Shown here piece after piece: positions 60,854 to 64,000 of a stretch of 64,000 nucleotides of DNA. The number at the start of each line of letters is the position of its first letter. Positions within the stretch are counted from its first letter, which is position 1. The notes under the pieces were generated by a model. That model did not search any database. It had not been told where the DNA came from and saw nothing but the letters and a program-made list of their open reading frames with translations. The stretch is from Woeseiaceae bacterium (lineage in GTDB: Bacteria > Pseudomonadota > Gammaproteobacteria > Steroidobacterales > Woeseiaceae): assembly GCA_021773055.1 (NCBI GenBank), contig JAJFKV010000017.1, positions 1 through 64,000 of the forward strand, written 5' to 3'. The position numbers and the translations under genes are program-made.

Positions 60854-62512
60854 TTGGAAAAAGTTTGGCTCAAGTCCTATCCGCCCGGTATGCCCGAAGA
60901 GGTTCCCGATCCGCCGTTCCGATCTATTCGAGATCTTTTCGAACAGGCGTTCGAAAAATACCCGGACAACGCTGCTTACACCAATATGGGGCGAACGCTG
61001 GATTATGCTGAACTCGACCGGCTGTCGATGCAGTTCGCCTGTTACCTGCAGAAGACGCTTGGGCTCACGCGAGGTGAACGTGTTGCGATTATGCTGCCGA
61101 ACATCCTGCAGTACCCGGTTGTCATGTGTGGAATATTTCGTGCCGGCCTGGTAGTCGTCAACGTAAACCCGTTGTATACGGCCAGAGAGCTTGAGCATCA
61201 GCTAAAAGATTCCGGCACCAAGTGCATCATCATTCTTGAGAATTTCGCGCATGTCCTGCAAGACGTTATCGCGGACACCAATGTAGAACATATCGTGTTA
61301 ACAGGCGTTGGTGATCTTCTCGGTTGGCCGAAGAGCACGCTCACCAATTTCGTGTTGCGTTACGTCAAGAAAGTGGTGCCTGCGTTCAAACTTCCTAACA
61401 GCATCACATTTCGGCAGGCCCTCAAAGCCGGTGCAGGAGCCGCACTTGACGAAGTCGATATCGGTTATGCCGACATTGCCTATTTGCAATATACGGGCGG
61501 CACTACAGGCGTTTCGAAAGGCGCGATGCTTAGCCACCGCAACATGATCTACAACGTGCAGCAGACGATCACGTGGCAGGCCGATGCTTACGAGAACATC
61601 CACCCGATCGTCATCATCACCGCACTACCGCTGTACCACATATTTTCCCTACAGGGGAATTGCCTCACCGGCATGGCGCAAGGTGGGGAGAACATCCTGA
61701 TTACAAACCCGCGCGACTTCGAAGGATTCGCGAAGGAAATCGCAAAGCATAAGTTCAACATGTTCACGGGTGTGAACACGATGTTCGCCGCTCTCATGGA
61801 TACACCGAGCTTTTCCGAAATTGACTTCAGCAATTTACGCGTCTGTATCGGTGGTGGCATGGCCGTACAGCCCGCTATAGCCAAGGAGTGGAAAGAGAAA
61901 ACGGGAAATGACATTTTGCAGGGATACGGACTCACCGAGACATCTCCTGCTGCCATCGTTTGCCGCATCGACGAAGAGTTTACAGGCACGATAGGCCTGC
62001 CCATTCCCTCCACAGAGGTCATCATTGCGGGCGACGATGGTAATTCCCTGCCCGTTGGCGAGGTCGGAGAAATCTGCATCCGCGGCCCACAGGTTATGGA
62101 GGGCTACTGGCAACGACCTGCCGATACCGCCGATGTCATGCTACCGGGTGGCTGGCTGCGAACCGGCGATGTGGGCCGTATGGATGATGGCGGTTACCTG
62201 TTTATCGAAGACCGTAAGAAAGACATGATCCTGGTCTCCGGCTTCAACGTGTACCCGAATGAAATTGAGAACATAATTGTGGAACTCGACGGTGTGCTCG
62301 AGGCTGCTGCGATTGGGCTGCCGGACGAGCGTTCCGGAGAAATCGTCAAAGTATTTGTCGTCCGCAAGGATGACGGCTTGACCGAGCAGGACATTATCGA
62401 TCACTGCAAAGAAAACCTGACTAACTACAAACGACCACGCATCGTCGAGTTCAGGGACGACCTGCCAAAGACGAACGTCGGCAAGATTCTTAGAAGGGCA
62501 TTACGTGACTGA
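60854..62512 (+). CDS. fadD: Long-chain acyl-CoA synthetase (FadD)
   Basis: 552 residues from a TTG start preceded by AAGGGG. AMP-binding motifs YTGGTTGVSKGAMLSH, GYGLTETSP, and the hinge DRKKDMILVSGFNVYPNEIE, plus a C-terminal catalytic Lys (NVGKILRR). Activates fatty acids for beta-oxidation. Its stop overlaps the cupin-like gene by eight bases. Confidence 0.95.
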   Translation: MEKVWLKSYPPGMPEEVPDPPFRSIRDLFEQAFEKYPDNAAYTNMGRTLDYAELDRLSMQFACYLQKTLGLTRGERVAIMLPNILQYPVVMCGIFRAGLVVVNVNPLYTARELEHQLKDSGTKCIIILENFAHVLQDVIADTNVEHIVLTGVGDLLGWPKSTLTNFVLRYVKKVVPAFKLPNSITFRQALKAGAGAALDEVDIGYADIAYLQYTGGTTGVSKGAMLSHRNMIYNVQQTITWQADAYENIHPIVIITALPLYHIFSLQGNCLTGMAQGGENILITNPRDFEGFAKEIAKHKFNMFTGVNTMFAALMDTPSFSEIDFSNLRVCIGGGMAVQPAIAKEWKEKTGNDILQGYGLTETSPAAIVCRIDEEFTGTIGLPIPSTEVIIAGDDGNSLPVGEVGEICIRGPQVMEGYWQRPADTADVMLPGGWLRTGDVGRMDDGGYLFIEDRKKDMILVSGFNVYPNEIENIIVELDGVLEAAAIGLPDERSGEIVKVFVVRKDDGLTEQDIIDHCKENLTNYKRPRIVEFRDDLPKTNVGKILRRALRD

Positions 62513-62876
62513 TCGAAAACTGATATCCATTGTCCCACTCTTACTACTGGCCGCTGTCGTTGCCGCCGCCGTTCCCGCGCCGCTAGACCCCTTAAAGGTC
62601 GCACCGCATATCTATCAGCTCGAATTTGAAAACGAGCGTGTGCGCGTCATAAAGCAAACCCTCCGCAACGGCGAAACGCAGCCATTACACGCGCACCCGG
62701 ATCGCCTGCTTGTCTACCTGCAAACCTGCGCATGGATCGAAGATGACGGCGACGGTGGCAAGCGAATGCAATCTTTCAAGTACGGTGAGGTCGCCTGGGC
62801 AAATGCCGAAACCCACGGCGGCGGAAACGCGTCCGTAGTTCAGGAATGCAAAATCCTTGAGATTGAGATGCTGTGA
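62505..62876 (+). CDS. Exported cupin-like protein
   Basis: 123 residues from GTG 62,505, inside the end of fadD. A signal peptide or anchor (KLISIVPLLLLAAVVAAAVPA) precedes a small cupin-like beta domain (about 30-123) with possible metal ligands QPLHAHPDRLLVYLQ and AETHGGGN. Likely a periplasmic sensor or enzyme. Function not known. Confidence 0.75.
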   Translation: MTDRKLISIVPLLLLAAVVAAAVPAPLDPLKVAPHIYQLEFENERVRVIKQTLRNGETQPLHAHPDRLLVYLQTCAWIEDDGDGGKRMQSFKYGEVAWANAETHGGGNASVVQECKILEIEML

Positions 62877-62887
62877 ACACCGTGTGA

Positions 62888-62958
62888 CGGTCGGGGTAGT
62901 GATTACTGGAATGGCTCGCTTCGCTGCGCTTTATTTCCTGTAATCACTACCCCGACCG
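62888..62958. repeat. Perfect 19-bp inverted repeat, 33-nt loop
   Basis: CGGTCGGGGTAGTGATTAC at 62,888-62,906 and its exact complement at 62,940-62,958, with GGAA/TTCC extending the stem inside after one mismatch. It fills the gap between two convergent genes. No U-tract. It may be a terminator of unusual type, a REP-like unit or a small mobile remnant. Confidence 0.7.
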
Positions 62959-62963
62959 CCCCA

Positions 62964-64000
62964 CTATTCATGGTATTTCGGGCTTAGGTCGTGGACTGCG
63001 TCGACCAATGCACCAAGATGGTCAGGATCAATATCCGGTGTGATGCCGTGGCCCAGGTTGAAGACGTGGCCAGGCCCTTTACCGTAGCTTGCCAGCGTAT
63101 CTGCAACTCCCTGACGGATAACTTCCGGTGATTCTCTTAATGTCGCCGGGTCGAGGTTGCCCTGCAGTGCGACTTTGTCGCTGACATATTCGCGAGCGCT
63201 TGCGAGGTCCGTAGTCCAGTCAACGCCCAGTGCATCGCAACCGGTTTCGGCCAGATCCGTCAATAATGGACCCGCGCCCTTCGTGAACAGGATAACCGGG
63301 ATTTTGTGGCCGTCTTTTTCGCGGATCAGGCCATCGATGATTTTTTGCATGCTGGCCATTGAGAATCGTCGAAAATCGTCGCCTTCCAGGGCCGCGCCCC
63401 AGGTATCGAAGATTTGTACGGCTTGTGCGCCGGCTTCGATTTGGGCGTTCAGATATTCGATGGTTGTTTCCGCAACGATATTCATTAGATGATCAAGAAC
63501 GTCAGGGGCCTCTTTTGCGAGCCCTTTTATGTTCGGGAATTCACGACTGGAGCTGCCTTCAACCATGTACGTTCCAACGGTAAACGGACTTCCCGCAAAT
63601 CCGATCAAAGGAACCTCGCCGTTCAGTTCGCGGCGTATGGTGCGCACGGCGTCGAACACGTAACCAAGCTTCTGTTCAACATCAGGCACGCGCAATTTTC
63701 GAATGGCGTCTGCTGTTCGTACGGGGCTCGTGAACTTCGGCCCCTCACCGCTTACGAAATGCAGACCCAGGCCCATTGCATCCGGAACCGTCAGAATGTC
63801 GGAAAACAGTATCGCTGCGTCGAGCTTATAGCGTCGCAACGGCTGCATGGTTACCTCGCAGGCCAGCTCCGGGTTCTTACAAAGACTCATGAAGTCGCCG
63901 GCCTGGCCACGCACCTCGCGATACTCTGGCAGGTATCGTCCCGCCTGACGCATGATCCATACAGGCGTTCGTGATACCGGTTGGCGCATCAAGGCACGTA
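62964..64000 (-). CDS. hemE: Uroporphyrinogen decarboxylase, 5' end beyond the window
   Basis: The frame stays open to the right edge (RALMRQPV...[17 protein letters not shown]), matching the family N-terminus, so about ten residues lie outside. Active-site signature ([12 protein letters not shown]), [12 protein letters not shown] with Asp, [16 protein letters not shown] and HNLGHG-like FNLGHGI are conserved. Heme pathway enzyme. Confidence 0.96.
   Translation of the reverse strand, partial: RALMRQPVSRTPVWIMRQAGRYLPEYREVRGQAGDFMSLCKNPELACEVTMQPLRRYKLDAAILFSDILTVPDAMGLGLHFVSGEGPKFTSPVRTADAIRKLRVPDVEQKLGYVFDAVRTIRRELNGEVPLIGFAGSPFTVGTYMVEGSSSREFPNIKGLAKEAPDVLDHLMNIVAETTIEYLNAQIEAGAQAVQIFDTWGAALEGDDFRRFSMASMQKIIDGLIREKDGHKIPVILFTKGAGPLLTDLAETGCDALGVDWTTDLASAREYVSDKVALQGNLDPATLRESPEVIRQGVADTLASYGKGPGHVFNLGHGITPDIDPDHLGALVDAVHDLSPKYHE

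Overview
The window looks like chromosomal DNA of a free-living, Gram-negative gammaproteobacterium. It carries outer-membrane genes (TonB receptor, PqiABC, AsmA, OmpA-type proteins), a Tol/Exb-type motor, a trp operon with a Trp-codon leader peptide, and MutY-YggX and YbbA/TesA gene pairs typical of the class. Ergothioneine genes and a winged-helix gene relic remind me of marine Woeseiales-like lineages, but that placement is inference only.

Layout. 1-2,000: the start of an EamA exporter (reverse strand), a possible tRNA 3' remnant with terminators, an IS481-type insertion sequence and an intact tRNA-Phe. 2,071-6,210: the pqiA(split)-pqiB-pqiC lipid-transport operon and a GNAT gene. 6,234-8,615: a TonB-dependent receptor. 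8,763-18,736: two giant, translationally coupled surface genes (a three-OmpA-domain beta-barrel protein and a DUF11-repeat protein), preceded by what reads as a cyclic-di-GMP-I riboswitch. 19,097-28,865: an operon encoding an ExbB/TolQ stator, two ExbD proteins, an AgmX/PglI-like TonB-type transducer, three TPR proteins and two small exported proteins. This recalls the Myxococcus Agl/Glt machinery. 29,031-33,325: a winged-helix relic, alanine dehydrogenase with a divergent Lrp regulator, and egtB-egtD. 33,348-39,389: yggX-mutY-SRPBCC-asmA, then an ECF sigma, putative anti-sigma and DUF4097 operon. 39,616-41,724: a GGDEF-EAL protein whose EAL half looks inactive. 41,732-48,374: the complete trpEGDCFBA operon with leader peptide, attenuator and a promoter placed so that the leader mRNA is probably leaderless. 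48,387-64,000: housekeeping genes (SLC13 transporter, yajQ, ppc, nitroreductase, ycgN, hydroxyacid dehydrogenase, NUDIX, an ABC transporter with divergent tesA, fadD, a cupin-like protein and a partial hemE).

The most interesting unit is 8,763-28,989. A proton-motive-force motor with long TPR proteins sits directly upstream of two giant outer-surface proteins, and the surface pair appears to be under riboswitch control by cyclic di-GMP. The same window holds a probable diguanylate cyclase and the c-di-GMP-binding protein YajQ. My reading is an uncharacterised c-di-GMP-regulated envelope-spanning machine, perhaps for surface adhesion or movement. The parts are seen in the sequence, but the joint function is inferred.
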